From Rhizobiaceae bacterium (GTDB lineage: Bacteria; Pseudomonadota; Alphaproteobacteria; Rhizobiales; Rhizobiaceae), in assembly GCA_019635755.1 (NCBI GenBank), contig JAHBYW010000001.1, positions 62,001-126,000 of the forward strand: a stretch of DNA of 64,000 nucleotides. The letters run 5' to 3'. The notes under the pieces are model-generated. The model saw nothing but the letters and a program-made list of their open reading frames with translations. It did not search any database and was not told the origin of the DNA. A program made the position numbers and the translations under genes. Position 1 is the first letter of the stretch. Each line of letters begins with the position of its first letter. Below are positions 63,713 to 64,000 of this stretch, piece after piece.

Positions 63713-64000
63713 TGCCGGCGACGACCACCACGTCGCCCCGGTTCCGTGCGGTACTGCTGTACTGCACGACCGCGCTTGGCTGCCTGATGGTCGGCGGAGC
63801 ATTGCCGGTCCCCTCGGTGGCGCAGGATTTCGATGTCGCCGCGGCCGTCGACAGCAGTTCGCAGATGCTGATCGAGGCCGATACGCTCGTTTACGACAAC
63901 GACAACGAGACCGTCACGGCCGTCGGCAGCGTCCAGATCGACTACAACGGCAATCGGCTGGTGGCGCAACGCGTTTCCTATAACCGCCGGACCGGCCGCC
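63712..64000 (+). CDS. lptD: LPS-assembly protein LptD, N-terminal fragment
   Basis: The first ~96 residues of the outer-membrane LPS translocon; the gene runs off the window. It starts at GTG (63712), which shares the G of the lptG TAG. A signal peptide (LLYCTTALGCLMVGGALPVP, cut near VAQD) precedes the OstA-like N-terminal domain: SQMLIEADTLVYDNDNETVT and VGSVQIDYNGNRLVAQRVSY. This is the beta-jellyroll that receives LPS from LptA. Confidence 0.9.
   Translation, partial: MPATTTTSPRFRAVLLYCTTALGCLMVGGALPVPSVAQDFDVAAAVDSSSQMLIEADTLVYDNDNETVTAVGSVQIDYNGNRLVAQRVSYNRRTGR

Overview
The window is about 64 kb of GC-rich chromosomal DNA from an alphaproteobacterium, most likely a Hyphomicrobiales member of the Mesorhizobium/Aminobacter (Phyllobacteriaceae) type. 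The evidence is gene content and order: an aapJQMP general amino-acid ABC transporter divergent from metC, the DnaA-related regulator HdaA beside purMN, an NDUFS4-like complex I accessory subunit, an Omp25/Omp31-type porin, TIGR02117 and DUF459 proteins, and candidate EcfG-type stress promoters. No sequence search was run, so the genus is an inference. The sequence is mostly housekeeping genes with small accessory inserts. I saw no integrase, transposase, prophage or CRISPR array.

Layout. 1-4200: 5' part of aspS, a DUF1761 membrane protein divergent from a WYL regulator, an MFS transporter and RNase D. 4384-8544: a surface O-acylation cassette (two exported SGNH proteins, an MBOAT acyltransferase, a one-helix membrane protein). 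8584-14612: convergent ppk-ppx, a zinc-finger protein, an FAD monooxygenase and a TIGR02117 protein. 14652-20495: aapJQMP divergent from metC. 20528-24564: an RTX-type secreted protein, tRNA-Arg(UCU), an NDUFS4-like subunit, an FAD oxidoreductase and tRNA-Pro(UGG). 24881-30050: a VWA protein, then hdaA/perM/CDP-alcohol phosphatidyltransferase overlapping on the minus strand and divergent from purM-purN.

30060-32025 is a clearly AT-richer insert with two orphan genes, one membrane and one exported. 32026-41290 holds a molybdopterin oxidoreductase, rlmJ, a run of small exported proteins including a tandem paralogous pair, a predicted lipoprotein RNase T2, an autotransporter and a GST. 41364-47092: a porin with a candidate EcfG promoter, then an SDR-uvrC-pgsA-moaD-moaE-META run with tight junctions. 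47219-53501: a PAS-GGDEF-EAL protein, a caspase-YARHG protein overlapping an M15 peptidase, ndk, a GST and a DinB protein. 53689-57870: a glycine-rich exported protein, an ABC-F ATPase, a crotonase and a HAD hydrolase. 57922-64000: a pyridoxamine-oxidase-fold stress protein, pepA-holC-membrane protein, and the divergent lptF-lptG-lptD start.

Envelope biology is the main theme: LPS export (lptFGD), porin, autotransporter, RTX protein, O-acylation cassette and several secreted proteins of unknown function. Nucleotide and phosphate metabolism (ppk/ppx, purMN, ndk) and molybdenum cofactor use (moaDE plus one molybdoenzyme) run alongside it. Coordinates are exact where start and stop codons were read directly. 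Function calls rest on motif recognition only.
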